In this document: positions 23,386 through 35,806 of the stretch, one piece after another
Layout: each line of letters begins with the position of its first letter
Position numbering within the stretch: position 1 is the first letter of the stretch
Assembly: GCA_963575745.1 (NCBI GenBank)
Contig: CAUYUJ010003636.1
Span: forward strand, 380,437 to 444,436
Direction: 5' to 3'
From: Prorocentrum cordatum
Lineage: Eukaryota > Sar > Dinophyceae > Prorocentrales > Prorocentraceae
DNA: 64,000 nt
Notes under the pieces: generated by a model
What the model was told of the DNA's origin: nothing
The model's database searches: none
The model's input: only the letters and a program-made list of their open reading frames with translations
Made by a program: the position numbers and the translations under genes

Positions 23386-23770
23386 AATTTTCAAACCATC
23401 CACTGGTTCGGGCTTTTCTCTGGTGTAATATATGTCTAGGGAAAGCGGCAGGGGGTTAGAGAGAGAGGGGTGAGAGCGCAACCCGAGGCCAAGACCGATG
23501 TAGACAGGTCGAAGAGATCCTCTGCGAGAGGAGGGCCCCCCGCTCCCTTTCGGGTGGCCCCGCCCCCGCCCGCCGCACAGCGTCGCGCTGTTCGCCCTAT
23601 CCTCGGCGCTGGCGTCGGAGGTGAGGTGCACAAGCGCCGCGCAGTTGGAGTGCGCTGCGCAAAGGGCGTCCACCTGACCGAACCCCTCTTCTGCTCACCG
23701 CGAAGCAGGACGCCCGCTCGTCCCCATAGACGCACGCACCACTATAACTACAGACACGTGGAGCACTGTG
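23386..23770. other. Unique GC-rich DNA, no gene recognised
   Basis: Short frames only. Confidence 0.4.
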
Positions 23771-23774
23771 AAAT

Positions 23775-23958
23775 CATCATCGTCATCATTACTTAACACC
23801 AGCAACACCATGATCGCCATCCTCATCATTATCCTCCTTCGCCTCCTCATCACCATCCTCATCCTAATCCTCATCCTCATCATCATCCTCTTCCTCCGTA
23901 TCCTCCTCATCATTAAAATCATGTAAATCCTCAGCATCATCATCATCAGCACAATCAC

Positions 23959-24037
<79 letters not shown>

Positions 24038-24240
24038 GTCATTGTCATCGTCATCGTCGTCGTCGTCGTCAGCATCATCATCACACTCATCATCAGCATC
24101 ATCACCATCACCAGCGCCATGATTGTCATCATCACCATCACCAGCATTACCAGCATCATCATCATCATCATCATCGGCAGCATCCTCCTCCTCATCATCA
24201 TCATCGCCATCATCAGCATCGCCATCGTCATCGTCATCAA
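23775..24240. repeat. (ATC)n triplet array
   Basis: Includes a long perfect ATC run at about 23955-24035. Non-coding. Confidence 0.95.
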
Positions 24241-24739
24241 AGCCTTCGACGGGAAAGCTCACATGCAGACAGTCGACACGAGACACGGAAGCACCGTACA
24301 CGCCGAGCGGCCAAAGGATGCGGTCAGGTAGAAAACCAGGCAGACATGTTTTTGTGCCTGACCACATCCTTGCTGACCCACATTGCAACGCCGCAGCGGC
24401 CTCATCCTCCCTTTCCCCTCGTCCTCGTCCTTCTCCCAGCGTCGTTATTGTCCTCTTTGTTCCATGCCTCCTCATGACTCCAACTTCTCAAGTTGTTTCC
24501 TCTTTCTGCAAAGCCTTTTCCTTTTCATTCGTATCCTGCTCCTCTTGCTGCTTCTCGTCGTCCTCACCATCCCTCTTCTCCTCCGCGAACGGTCATTTGT
24601 TTTCAAATGTTTCGCTCGGTTTGTTCCGTGGGTCCTTTGTTCCCCAAACAGCTTGCTGAACGGGGTGCTGTTGTGATAGAAGCGAACTCCGGCCGAGGGA
24701 AGTCGGAGCAAAGACATCCTCACAAAAAATTGATGGTCC

Positions 24740-25330
24740 GGGCCGTTTCGCTTGAGACATCCTCACAACTCTCGTTTCTGAGTTGGCCGGGATTGGCCGT
24801 TTCGCCTGAGACATCCTCGAAAAGTTGCGTTCCGGGACGCCGCACGAGAGGTGGTCTGGGCCGTTTCGCTTGAGACATCCTCGAAACTCTGAGCCCCGAG
24901 GTGCCGTGCGAGAGGTGGTCTGGCCCGTTTCGCCCGAGACATCCTCGAAACTCTGAGCTCTGAGATGCCTTGCGCGAGGTGGTCCGGCCCGTTTCGCCTG
25001 AGACATCCTCGAAACTCTAACCTCGGAGATGCCGCGCGAGAGGTGGTCTGGCCCGTTTCGCCTGAGACATCCTCGAACTTCTGACCTCTGAGATGCCTTG
25101 TGCGAGGTGGTCCGGCCCGTCTCGCCTGAGACATCCTCGCAACTCTGAGCTCTGAGATGCCGTGCGCAAGGTGGTCCGGCCTGTTTCGCACAAGACATTC
25201 TCACAACTCTGAGCTCCCAGATGCCGCGCAAGAGGTGGTCCAGCCTGGGGGCCCAGAAGACCACATGTTACATATCCTCCCTGGGACCCTGGGAGCCCGC
25301 CTGAGACATCCTCGAAACTCTAACCTCGGA
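24740..25330 (+). repeat. 64-bp tandem repeat
   Basis: Units of TGAGACATCCTCGAAACTCT, then GAGATGCC, then GAGGTGGTCCGGCCCGTTTC, with a 64-bp period. About eight copies with point differences. Confidence 0.9.
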
Positions 25331-26757
25331 GATGCCCTGCGCGAGGTGGTCCGGCCCATCTCGCCTGAGACATCCTCGCAACTCTGAGCTCTGAGATGCC
25401 ATGCGCAAGGTGGTCCGGCCCGTTTCGCACAAGACATTCTCGCAACTCTGAGCTCTCAGATGCTGCGCAAGAGGTAATCCAGCCTGGGGGCCCAGAAGAC
25501 CACATGTTACATATCCCCCCTGGGACCCTGGGAGCCCCAGGAGGCCCCAGAGAGCTTCAGGAGGCCGCAGGACGCCCAGGACAGGCCCCAGGGGTCCGCA
25601 GGAGATTCCCAGGAGGCTCCCAGGAGGCCCCAGGAGGCCCCCTATCAGAACGTGTCAAGTTAATACAAATCCGGTGTCGATTCGTTGATTTTTCCTGCTC
25701 TTGTGCCCCCATTTTGGGGGGCCCCGACGGCCACATGTTAGATATCCCCCCTGGGAGCCCCAAGAGGCTTCAGGAAGCCCCAGGTGGGGTCCAGGAGGCC
25801 ACAGGAGGCCCAGGAGGAAGCCCCAGGAGGTCACCAGGAGGTCCCAGGAGGCCCCAGGAGGCCCCCGCAACTCGGAGCTCTGAGACGCCGCGCTCGAGGT
25901 GGTCCGGCCCGTTTCGCCTGAGACTTCCTCGCAGCACGTTTCGCCCGAGACATCGTCGCAACTCTGGGATCCGAAATGCCGCGCGCGAGGTGGTCCAGCC
26001 CGTTACGCTGGAGACATCCTCGCAACTCTGGGCTCCGAGATGCCCTGCGCGAGGTGGTCCGGCCCGTCTCGCCTGAGACATCCTCGCAACTCTGAGCTCT
26101 GAGATGCCGTGCGCAAGGTGGTCCGGCCCGTTTCGCACAAGACATTCTCGCAACTCTGAGCTCTCAGATGCTGCGCAAGAGGTAATCCAGCCTGGGGGCC
26201 CAGAAGACCACATGTTACATATCCCCCCTGGGACCCTGGGAGCCCCAGGAGGCCCCAGAGAGCTTCAGGAGGCCGCAGGACGCCCAGGACAGGCCCCAGG
26301 GGTCCGCAGGAGATTCCCAGGAGGCTCCCAGGAGGCCCCAGGAGGCCCCCTATCAGAACGTGTCAAGTTAATACAAATCCGGTGTCGATTCGTTGATTTT
26401 CCTGCTCTTGTGCCCCCCCCCCATTTTGGGGGGCCCCGACGGCCACATGTTAGATATCCCCCCCTGGGAGCCCCAAGAGGCTTCAGGAAGCCCCAGGTGG
26501 GGTCCAGGAGGCCACAGGAGGCCCAGGAGGAAGCCCCAGGAGACCAGGAGGTCACCAGGAGGTCCCAGGAGGCCCCCGCAACTCGGAGCTCTGAGACGCC
26601 GCGCTCGAGGTGGTCCGGCCCGTTTCGCCTGAGACTTCCTCGCAGCACGTTTCGCCCGAGACATCGTCGCAACTCTGGGATCCGAAATGCCGCGCGCGAG
26701 GTGGTCCAGCCCGTTACGCTGGAGACATCCTCGCAACTCTGGGCTCCGAGATGCCGT
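25331..26757 (+). repeat. ~650-bp block duplicated in tandem (offset 708 bp), built on the 64-bp repeat
   Basis: The block from about 25396 to 26045 (64-bp units, then CCACATGTTACATATCCCCC, an AGGAGGCCCC-rich tract and a unique ~70-bp core ending TTCGTTGATTTT) recurs from 26104 with small indels. The near identity indicates a recent duplication. Confidence 0.9.
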
Positions 26758-26802
26758 TCGGGATGAAGAGGAGGTGGAGGAGGAGGAGGAGGAGGAGGAG
26801 GA

Positions 26803-26820
26803 GGCATGTTTTAACATGCC
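26803..26820. repeat. Short hairpin GGCATGTT-TT-AACATGCC
   Basis: Eight-base stem with a two-base loop immediately after a GGA triplet run; it marks the junction to an AT-rich stretch (26820-26940) without a gene. Confidence 0.5.
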
Positions 26821-27054
26821 ATGCCAGCCCGCACTGGACGGGCCGCCAAATTAAACAATGCGAATTACGCTACCGAGGAACCCCACATACTCAATTTAAA
26901 TCTTATGTGCTTGCTTAAGTTTACAATATATGCGCAATTCTAGGTTCTCAGCCCTCGTCGCGAATGCTCCCCTCTGTGTCATCCAACGCCGTATTGCTTG
27001 AACCTCCTCCCTCTTCCTAGCCTTCTATCCTCCATCAAGGACAGATTCGAGCCA

Positions 27055-30000
27055 GCCAGCGGCCGCGCTCAGGGACCACCCCCTGCGCACCCCCTATGGT
27101 GTCTAGAAAGTGCCACGCCTGCTATGCCTGGACGACTGGCACGGATAGCGGCCGCGCTCAGGGACCACCCCCTGTGCACCCCCTATGGTGTCGAGAAAGT
27201 GCCACGCCTGCTATGCCTGGACGACTGGCACGGATAGGGGCCGCGCTCGGGGGCCACCCCCTGCGCACCCCCTATTGTGTCGAGAAAGTGCCACGCCTGC
27301 TATGCCTGGACGACTGGCACGGATAGCGGCCGCGCTCAGGGACCACCCCCTGCGCACCCCCTATGGTGTCTAGAAAGTGCCACGCCTGCTATGCCTGGAC
27401 GACTGGCACGGATAGCGGCCGCGCTCAGGGACAACACTGCGCACCCCTATGGTGTGAGAAAGTGCCACGCCTGCTATGCCTGGACGCCTGGCACGGATAG
27501 CGGCCGCGCTCAGGGACCACCCCCTGCGCACCCCCTATGGTGTCATGCCTGGACGACTGGCACGGATGGCGGCCGCGCTCAGGGACCACCCCCTGCGCAC
27601 CCCCTATGGTGTCTAGAAAGTGCCACGCCTGCTATGCCTGGACGACTGGCACGGATACGGCCGCGCTCAGGGACCACCCCCTGTGCACCCCCTATGGTGT
27701 CTAGAAAGTGCCACGCCTGCTATGCCTGGACGACTGGCACGGATAGCGGCCGCGCTCAGGGACCACCCCCTGCGCACCCCCTAGAAAGTGCCACGCCTGC
27801 TATGCCTGGACGACTGGCACGGATAGCGCCGCGCTCAGGGACCCCCCCTGCTGAGAAAGTGCCACGCCTGCTATGCCTGGACGACTGGCACGGATAGCGG
27901 CCGCGCTCAGGGACCACCCCCTGCGCACCCCCTATGGTGTCGAGAAAGTGCCACGCCTGCTATGCCTGGACGACTGGCACGGATAGCGGCCGCGCTCAGG
28001 GACCACCCCCTGCGCACCCCCTATGGTGTCGAGAAGTGCCAGCCTGCTATGCCTGGACGACTGGCACGGATAGCGGCCCCGCTCGGGACAACCCCCGCGC
28101 ACCCCTATGGCGTCGAGAAAATGCCACGCCTGCTAATGCCTGGACGACTGGCACGGATAGCGGCCGCGCTCAGGGACCACCCCCTGCGCACCCCCGATGG
28201 TGTCGAGAAAGTGCCACGCCTGCTATGCCTGGACGACTGGCACGGATAGCGGCCGCGCTCAGGGACCACCCCCTGCGCACCCCCTATGGTGTCTAGAAAG
28301 TGCCACGCCTGCTACGCCTGGACGACTGGCACGGATAGCGGCCGCGCTCAGGGACCACCCCCTGCGCACCCCTATGGCGTCGAGAAAATGCCACGCCTGC
28401 TATGCCTGGACGACTGGCACGGATAGCGGCCGCGCTCAGGGACCACCCCCTGCGCACCCCCTATGGTGTCGAGAAAGTGCCACGCCTGCTCTGCCTGGAC
28501 GACTGGCACGGATAGCGGCCGCGCTCAGGGACCACCCCCTGCGCACCCCCTATGGTGTCGAGAAAGTGCCACGCCTGCTATGCCTGGACGACTGGCACGG
28601 ATAGCGGCCGCGCTCAGGGACCACCCCCTGCGCACCCCCTATGGTGTCGAGAAAGTGCCACGCCTGCTATGCCTGGACGACCGGCGCGTATAGAGACCGC
28701 AGCGAGAGACCACCCCCTGCGCACCCCCTATGGTGTCGAGAAAGTGCCACGCCTGCTATGCCTGGACGACTGGCACGGATAGCGGCCGCGCTCAGGGACC
28801 ACCCCGTGCGCACCCCCTATGGTGTCTAGAAGTGCCACGCCTGCTATGCCTGGACGACTTGGCACGGATAGCGGCCGCGCTCAGGGACCACCCCCTGCGC
28901 ACCCCGTATAGGTGTCGGGAAAGTGCCACGGCCTGCTATGCCGTGGACGACGGCGCGGAGAGCGAGGGACCACCCCTGCGCACCCCCTATGGTGTCGAGA
29001 AATGCCACGCCTGCTATGCCTGGACGACTGGCACGGATAGCGGCCGCGCTCAGGGACCACCCCTGCTATGCCTGCGACGGCACGGATAGCGGCCGCGCTC
29101 ATGGTGTCGAGAAAGTGCCACTGCGCACCACTAACCTTGGTGTCGAGAAAGTGCCACGCCTGCTATGCCTGGACGACTGGCACGGATAGCGGCCGCGCTC
29201 AGGGACCACCCCCTGCGCACCCCCTATGGTGTCTAGAAAGTGCCACGCCTGCTATGCCTGGACGACTGGCACGGATAGCGGCCGCGCTCAGGGACCACCC
29301 CCTGCGCACCCCCTATGGTGTCGAGAAAGTGCCACGCCTGCTATGCCTGGACGACTGGCACGGATAGCGGCCGCGCTCAGGGACCACCCCCTGCGCACCC
29401 CCTATGGTTTCGAGAAAGTGCCACGCCTGCTATGCTTGGACGACTGGCACGGATGGCGGCCGCGCTCGGGGACCACCCCCTGCGCACCCCCTATGGTGTC
29501 GAGAAAGTGCCACGCCTGCTATGCCTGGACGACTGGCACGGATAGCGGCCGCGCTCAGGACCACCCCTTGCGCACCCCTATGGTTTCGAGAAAGTGCCAC
29601 GCCTGCTATGCCTGGACGACTGGCACGGATAGCGGCCGCTCAGGGACCACCCCCTGCGCACCCCCTATGGTGTCGAGAAGTGCCACACCTGCTATGCTTG
29701 GACGACTGACACGGAGCGGCCGCGCTCAGGGACCACCCCCTGCGCACCCCCTATGGTGTCGAGAAAGTGCCACGCCTGCTATGCCTGGACGACTGGCACG
29801 GATAGCGGCCGCGCTCAGGGACCACCCCCTGCGCACCCCCTATGGTGTCGAGAAAGTACCACGCCTGCTATGCCTGGACGACTGGCACGGATAGCGGCCG
29901 CGCTCAGGGACCACCCCCTGCGCACCCCCTATGGTGTCGAGAAGGTGCTACGCCTGCTATGCCTGGACGACTGGCACGGATAGCGGCCGCGCTCAGGGAC

Positions 30001-30100
30001 CACCCCCTGCGCACCCCCTGTTGTGTCGGTCGTGGATAGCGACCGAGCTGGGAGACCACCCCCTGCGCATCCCCTGTGGTGTCGAGAAAGTGCCACGCTT
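27055..30100 (+). repeat. 89-bp satellite array, ~33 units, most with a GCGGCCGC site
   Basis: The unit has GCGGCCGCGCTCAGGGACC, CCCCCTGCGCACCCCCTATG, GTGTCGAGAAAGTGCCACGC and GACGACTGGCACGGATA words. GTGCCA and TGGCAC are inverted 21 bp apart within each unit. Most units are near identical. A diverged, partly deleted zone lies at about 28900-29130, and the edge units (30010-30100) are also diverged. Because 89 is not a multiple of three, the reading frame rotates between units, so the open frames are not a protein repeat. Confidence 0.95.
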
Positions 30101-30114
30101 GCTAGGCTTCGCGC

Positions 30115-30270
30115 CAGTGCCACGAGCTGTGCTGTGCTGTGCTGAGCTGAGCCGTGCTGGGCTGTGCTGAGCTGTGCTGAACTGTGCTGCGTGCTGAGCT
30201 GAGCTGAGCTGTGTGCTGTGCTGAGCTGTGCTGTGCTGTGCTGTGATGTGCTGTGCTGAGCTGTGCTGTA
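30115..30270. repeat. (GCTGT/GCTGA)n pentanucleotide repeat
   Basis: About 30 units of GCTGTGCTGA-type pentamers directly after the satellite array. Confidence 0.9.
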
Positions 30271-32090
30271 CGAAGAGTGAGGTGTGTGTCGCGGGTGCGG
30301 CGCGGCAGGGAAGAAAACCATAACCCCACGAAGCATGTGGGGAAAAATTGGATTTCGCTGGCAGCCCCTTGCCGAATCCCGATAGCGCAAGAGGAGACTG
30401 GCTCACCAAAGGCACCGTCGCCAACGCCTTCAAAAAACACCAGTTTCAATCTTTCGCATCCAGTGCATTTTGAAGCGGCCCCGTCGCCAAATATTCGCTT
30501 GCGGCAATTTGGAACTTGACAGTTGAGGCGCACCGGACACCTCGGAAGGCAAGGCGCTTCACCCGCCGGTTCAACCTATCTCCAAGAACTCTGATTTCAG
30601 CCGAACGGCGCCGACGTCGAGAGTGTAAGCCCACGCGCGCGCGTGCAAATTCACCCAATCTTTCGCGCCACCTCGCCCTCATCATATTTACTTATACAGT
30701 GGTACACTTTTCATTGGCGGCGCTGCCGGACGCGGCCCGGCGCGCGCGCTCGCGCTGGCCGGCGTCCTCTCGGGCAGGACCACCAGGTGGAGAGCGAGCT
30801 GCCCATGGGCAGACAGCCAGAGAAGCACCACATAAGCGACGAGTAAACAGGTCTTACGCGAGATGACATAGCGACCTGGCTCACGCGGGCCGCTTGCGCG
30901 GCACACAGCGTGGAGCAAAGGGCGACCACGCGCGACCCTACGCGGGCACTTTACGCGCGAATGTCGGCGTAGTCGGCCCCGTTTGTTTACGCCGCTCAGG
31001 TGGGGAGCAGGGGGGGAGGGGGGGGGGGCAGATGCGCGAAGAATGGAGGCGCTTCGAGAGCGGCGCCAGGCTCTCCCGCGGCTCCCCGACTCGCACGTTG
31101 AGCCCGAGGTGCGCCACCAGAGGTCTCGAGCGCGAAAGATACCCGTACCCTTACTCAGGCGGGGTGGCAAGGGGCGGGGGGGGGCGACGCGCCGCAGCCG
31201 ATGGCGGTTGCACAAGTGCAGATGCGACGGCCCATGGAACATTACAGGGCGCTGTATTCTCCAGGCGTCCGCTGGCATCGAAGGCGCGTGCGTTCCGATC
31301 GGCAGAGTGGCCGACCGCGCACTGGTCGCTCTCGGGCTAGAGTAGCTCGTTCGGAGGTGCGCCCACGAAGGCGCACAATCAAGCGTTCGGGGCTCGACGC
31401 CCAACATGCGTCCTGGGCGTCCCGGGCGGGCGTCGCTGCAATCCCGCGGTCGCCCCGAACGCCTGGGGCCCCGAACGCCGGGCGCGGTCGCCAGCGCGAC
31501 TGCGCGACTGCGCCTAGCGTTCGGGTGCCCAGGCGAGCGCCCTCGCCCCAAACGCCTGGGGCCGAACGTCAGCGCGACTGCGCGTCGGGTGAAACGGAGC
31601 GCGCGCTGTCCGACAGGGCGCGGCGCTTGCGCGCGGGGCGGCGAGGATGGGCAAGCTCCATGCCAAATCCGGATTCTCGCTGCGCGAGCCGCGGTGAGCC
31701 GCTGCGTGGCACCTTAGTCTCCAGAGCGCTCGGCTGCTACTCGGATGTAGCTCGCATCTCGAGATGGGCGGCGAGCACATCCGTGTTTGTCGCACCGCGG
31801 TGCGAACTCAATGTTCTCAGAAGCGGCCTCGGGTTGGCGCCATCGCACCCTTGCGCCATGCGCCTACGAGGTGCGGAGTTCATTCGAGACAGCGTTGAGA
31901 GCGAGTGCGTTCCTCTGCCAGCCGCTGGTTGCGCAACCAGCCTAAGGCTGTGGGAGGTAACTTGTCTTTTTGGTTTTCCTCCTCGTCGTCTTTGTCCTCG
32001 TCTTCATCCTACTGCGACAACGACTGCGTGCGCGGCGGGATCGGGGGCCCGTCGCTGCGATTCCTCTACTATCCCCTCTTCACTGCTGCC
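30271..32090. other. GC-rich DNA, no gene recognised
   Basis: High CGCG content; a short GCCTGGGGCC-GAACG repetition occurs at about 31455-31570. A minus-strand frame at 30270-30533 has a C-x4-C-x13-C-x2-C pattern near its start, but I could not link it to a family. No gene is called. Confidence 0.4.
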
Positions 32091-32128
32091 ACTGCTGCTG
32101 CTGCTGCTGCTGCTGCTCTCGGTTGTAT
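32090..32128 (+). repeat. (CTG)n microsatellite
   Basis: About nine to ten CTG triplets just upstream of the decayed LINE. Confidence 0.8.
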
Positions 32129-32165
32129 ATTGGCCCAGCGTGGGAACAGCCGAGCGGCAACAGTC

Positions 32166-32267
32166 ATGGGTAATAATCAGGAGCGGCAGGACTGGCACTG
32201 CAAGGATTGCAAGCGTCCACGGTTGGGCAACATGCCTATCGATTGGGGCAGCAACCTCAAATTCTAA
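32166..32267 (+). pseudogene. LINE ORF1 start with zinc-ribbon-like WxCxxC
   Basis: A 33-codon frame from ATG with QDWHCKDCKRPRLGNMPIDW. A W-x-C-x2-C start is typical of dinoflagellate LINE ORF1 proteins as I know them. The second Cys pair is absent and the frame ends at TAA, so it is a broken N-terminal piece; the rest is displaced to another frame downstream. Confidence 0.45.
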
Positions 32268-32342
32268 AGTGCCGCGTGCACAAGGAGAACGCGCGAGTTC
32301 AGGAGCAACGTTGAGCCCGCTCTTCCGAGAAGCGCGGCGACA

Positions 32343-32978
32343 TTGGCAAACGTGACGGAGGCCCCGATTGACGTCTTTGGCGCGATGGCGGGTCGTCTTC
32401 TCGCGATGCTTAGATCATTCAGGAGCTTCGTGGCGAGCTGGCGCAGCATCGCAGGTCGACTGGCCCTCCTGGCGGGTCTGGTCGGAAGCGCGAACAATAG
32501 CCGCGGAGTGGACGCTGGCCGCGGCGGCGCCAATCAAGCGAATTATGCGTCGGAGCAGAAAGGGCGGCAGGAGGAGACCAAGTCCTCGGGGGCGGCGCTG
32601 GCTGCCACCAAGTCGCTCACGGGCGCGTGGGCAGACGGGCAACTCGAGATTACGCGGCCAAGACCTCGCACGCTAAAGTTCGCGCTGTGGCGAAAAGGAT
32701 GCAGCGACAGCGGATCAAGGCGGACGAGCTGGCAAGCGCCGAGGAGGAGGTCAAACTCACTCAAGGGGGCTCGCGACGAGGTCCGCGCTCAGCATCAGGA
32801 GGCGCACCAACACTTGCTCGATGTGGAGGCGCAGCTGGGTCAGTTGAAGCAGGAACTACTTCTGGAAACGCAGCCGAAGGCAGCGCCCATCGTTGAGCCC
32901 CTGGGTCTCTCGGCTGAGACGCTGGGCGAGTTGGGGTCGAAGGTTGCGGAAGGTGGTGGTTCATCTAGGGGAGCTTAA
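32343..32978 (+). pseudogene. LINE ORF1 remainder, coiled-coil region
   Basis: 211 codons, Ala/Arg/Gln rich. Residues about 140-175 (ARDEVRAQHQEAHQHLLDVE and following) look like a coiled coil, suited to the RNA-binding trimer role of LINE ORF1 proteins. Its start is not reliable because it continues ORF1 after a frameshift. No independent function is assigned. Confidence 0.4.
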
Positions 32979-33480
32979 GCAAAGGTTATCGTTGGGCATT
33001 AGCGGCGCGACTCACGAGCTATTGTAACTTTCTAGGAAGCGTGGTGGACATGCTGCTGCGACGCCTGCCTCCTGACGGCGGCGGCGGCCCATCGGGTTCT
33101 GGCGGAGGACATTGAGAAGGCTCGCGACGCTCTGCGAGCGGCCGGGCCCGTCTCTGGCACAGACGAGGAGGTGCTCGAGAAGGAAGCTGCTCTCGAAGGA
33201 TGAATATCATCCCGCGCGCACTGCGTTTGCCCCATATTAGCGCATGCAGCGTTGCTGTGGCGATGTTTTTGTTTGGCTCTGTTCATTATTGATGAAGGTG
33301 ACCAGGTCTAGGGGTTTCATTCGGCCGACAACGTCACATCGCATGGCTCGGTTGAGCCTTGCGTGGGAACGCTCGGCTCCGAGGTCGCGGCGGCGGCGCT
33401 GCGAAGGCATCGCGGGCGAGGAGTGGAGCTTGCAGCGCCAAGGCGATCGCGAATATGGCGGCGCGCGGGCGGACGCGGTG

Positions 33481-33960
33481 GATTCGAAGGTTCAGCTGGG
33501 CACGTCGGGCGGCGTTGAGATCCTGGCCAGGACGCCCATCCCCATTACCTCCCCCAGGTGTCTTTCCTCGCCGTCGTGGGCGCCGGGGCCAATTTCAGCG
33601 GGGCGCGCCCAATGGGGCGCGAAAGGAATCGTTGTCACGACGCGCGAAGCCAACGAGCAAACATTGCGGCAGCGGGCGGTGCAAATTGCGAAGCTCACGG
33701 CAGCCCAGTGCAAATGGATCGTTGCGGGTGACTTCAACGCGACCAGGGATCAACTTGACGCACCGCGATGGCATGAGTTGGATTGCTTGATGGCGTTTCC
33801 AGAAGCTACGACGTGCAGGCCCAGCAAAGTCGAGCAGCATTCGGTGATCGATTGCGCGCTGGTGTCTCCGAATCTTGCGGCGCGAATTCTGCAGCCTCGG
33901 ATCGAAGGAGACGGGGCCACTGCGCCGCGCATTATTGTCTCCATGTCCTTGCCCGCGCGC
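33481..33960 (+). pseudogene. LINE AP-type endonuclease domain, remnant
   Basis: In one frame: SGGVEILARTPIPIT, then CKWIVAGDFNATRDQLD and HSVIDCALVSPNLA. GDFN and S-x-I-D are the catalytic and substrate motifs of the exonuclease-endonuclease-phosphatase fold that nicks target DNA. The N-terminal strand is unclear and the frame ends near 34020 without reaching the reverse transcriptase. Confidence 0.6.
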
Positions 33961-34969
33961 GGTCAAACGACCTCTCGAGGCACCTGCTGTTCGGAGTCCT
34001 GCATGTGCCCGAGGCGTGACTGACTAGGGCCCTGCCCTTAGGTTGTTGGCGCCGACGCATTCTGCTTGGGCAGCCCCCTTGTCTTTGGGGCGAGGTTAAA
34101 TGTAAAGTCGAGACGGAGCTGCGCGATCGGAACGACTTGATGGAGCACAAAGGGGCGACGGCTTTTCCTCGGAGCGGTCAGGCCACGACCAAGTTCGCGC
34201 AGATTCGTCGCATCCCTCCCGCGAGAAGAGGTCGCGTTGGCGCGCGTGCTTTGGCTTGCAAGGCGGCCAGATGGGACAATCATATCATCTCATGTCGTCT
34301 GTCTCGTGCTGTCGAAGATGCGTGGCTAAGTTGCGCTCGGCTAACTTGTTCGTTGAATCAGGAGTCGGGCAGCATCGCAGGGTGGCAGTCTTCTTCGGAG
34401 AGACTGCGCAGTTCTGCAGGAAGATGCGAACGCATGAGGGCTGTCCGCGGCTTGGCCACTGGGCGCGGAGGTCTCCGTGCTGAAACTCAACATCTTACAC
34501 TCCACGACAGTGAAACAATGCGTGGCGATGCCGTTCAGATCGCAAGCGAACGCGTCGACGAGGCACGCAAGGCTAAGCAGAACGAATGGGAAAAGTTTGC
34601 AAGGCAATCCCTGGCAAAAGCGCGGGTCTTTTGCGCAAGGCGATCGATGCGTGGGACATGCAGTGCAAACGCGGCAAATTGGAGGACGACGCAAGTTGGC
34701 GACGCCGCAGGCTTTCCGCGATCGCGGGATGGACGCGCGGCGTCGCGTTTGGACGCATCACGTCGCGGAGCCGCCGTCGAAGCCCATGCTTTCCTAGGGC
34801 CCAATGCTGACCGACATCAGCATCGGCACGATGAAGGACGCGTTTCTGCGCGTTCCAATAGAGATAGCACTGCCCCCTGGCAAGGCAGCCGTGCGGGATT
34901 TTTCCTAGCGCTTTGGATACGGGGTCGTTTACAATGGCCAAGGCCCCCCAGGAATGCGAAGCTCTGGGC

Positions 34970-35545
34970 GAGCGGCCTCAGCGGAAGCCGTGGAACGAGA
35001 CGGTCCGTCTCCCGAAATCCGCGGGCGGCAACAGGCTCATGGGGCTCATGGGCTGCGCGTTGCGGCTGCGGTCTCGGGCGCGCGCCCCTTTGCCGAAGGT
35101 TGGCCGGCGCTGGCCGGCGCAGAACCCTTCGGCGGATATCCGGGGGCTTGGGATTCAGCATTCGCCCGCAACTTGGAAGCGGAGGCGTCGTCGGCCATGG
35201 GCGGGCGCCGGGCCTGCTGCAGCACCGCTGGAAGCCCGGAAATGTTCCGAGCCCATCCTCACGGAGGCGCCGTTCCAATATGATCGCGACATTGGGGGGG
35301 CGCGATCTTGGTTTGCTCTGCGTGCCGTGTCAATGCTGCTCGCTGCCGCGCAAATGGCAAGCGTTCGGCTCCGTGGGTTCCGCCGTCCGCGCATTGCGCG
35401 GCACGCTGGCTGGCTGTTCGCATGCTTGCGGGATCATGTCGGCGACGTTGATAAGGCCCCTGGGCGAGGCGCGCCAGCCTGGGGCGGTTGCTCGGGCGCT
35501 GATCGATGACGCATCGCCGCAGCGGGCGGGCGCACGGTAAAGAGA
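34970..35545 (+). pseudogene. LINE reverse transcriptase, fingers-palm remnant
   Basis: WNETVRLPKSAGGNRLMGLM (about 34990-35050) corresponds to the LPKPxGGxRPIxLL box of dinoflagellate LINE reverse transcriptases. After a frame change comes GIMSATLIRPL, then ARALIDDASPQRAG (about 35490-35530), where IDD is the active-site motif C. At least one frameshift separates them and a stop follows at once. Confidence 0.6.
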
Positions 35546-35546
35546 T

Positions 35547-35806
35547 ATGAATGCACTGTGGCGGGCGGCGGCGGAACTCAAGTCAGGGCCCCGCCAGTTG
35601 CGTTCGGTCGTGCAACTTGAGCCATCAGGACATGCGCGGCTCTCTATTTCAGCGGCGACGGAAGCGAAACGCCATCCTGAAGCTGGCGGGCTCAAGGCGC
35701 GCAGTTGGATCAGGAACTCGGGCCGCGACCATCGCGGCAGGAAGGTCAGTCACGATCAAACTGAATCCAATATGAAGCGCTGCACGCCAGGGGAGGCAGG
35801 CTCTTA
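35547..35806 (+). pseudogene. LINE reverse transcriptase, post-palm fragment
   Basis: The same frame as motif C resumes after a stop: MNALWRAAAELKSG and RSWIRNSGRDHRGRK, resembling the segment after the catalytic palm in this LINE type. Too diverged to define further. Confidence 0.35.

Noticed and set aside
27055-30100. CRISPR-like array or protein-repeat gene
   Set aside because: Units are 89 bp and abut one another with no unique spacers of constant length. The unit length is not a multiple of three, so frames rotate. This is a satellite.
30270-30533. Minus-strand frame with C-x4-C-x13-C-x2-C as a zinc-finger gene
   Set aside because: Short, starts next to a pentanucleotide repeat that makes up its C-terminal half, and no family resemblance beyond four Cys.
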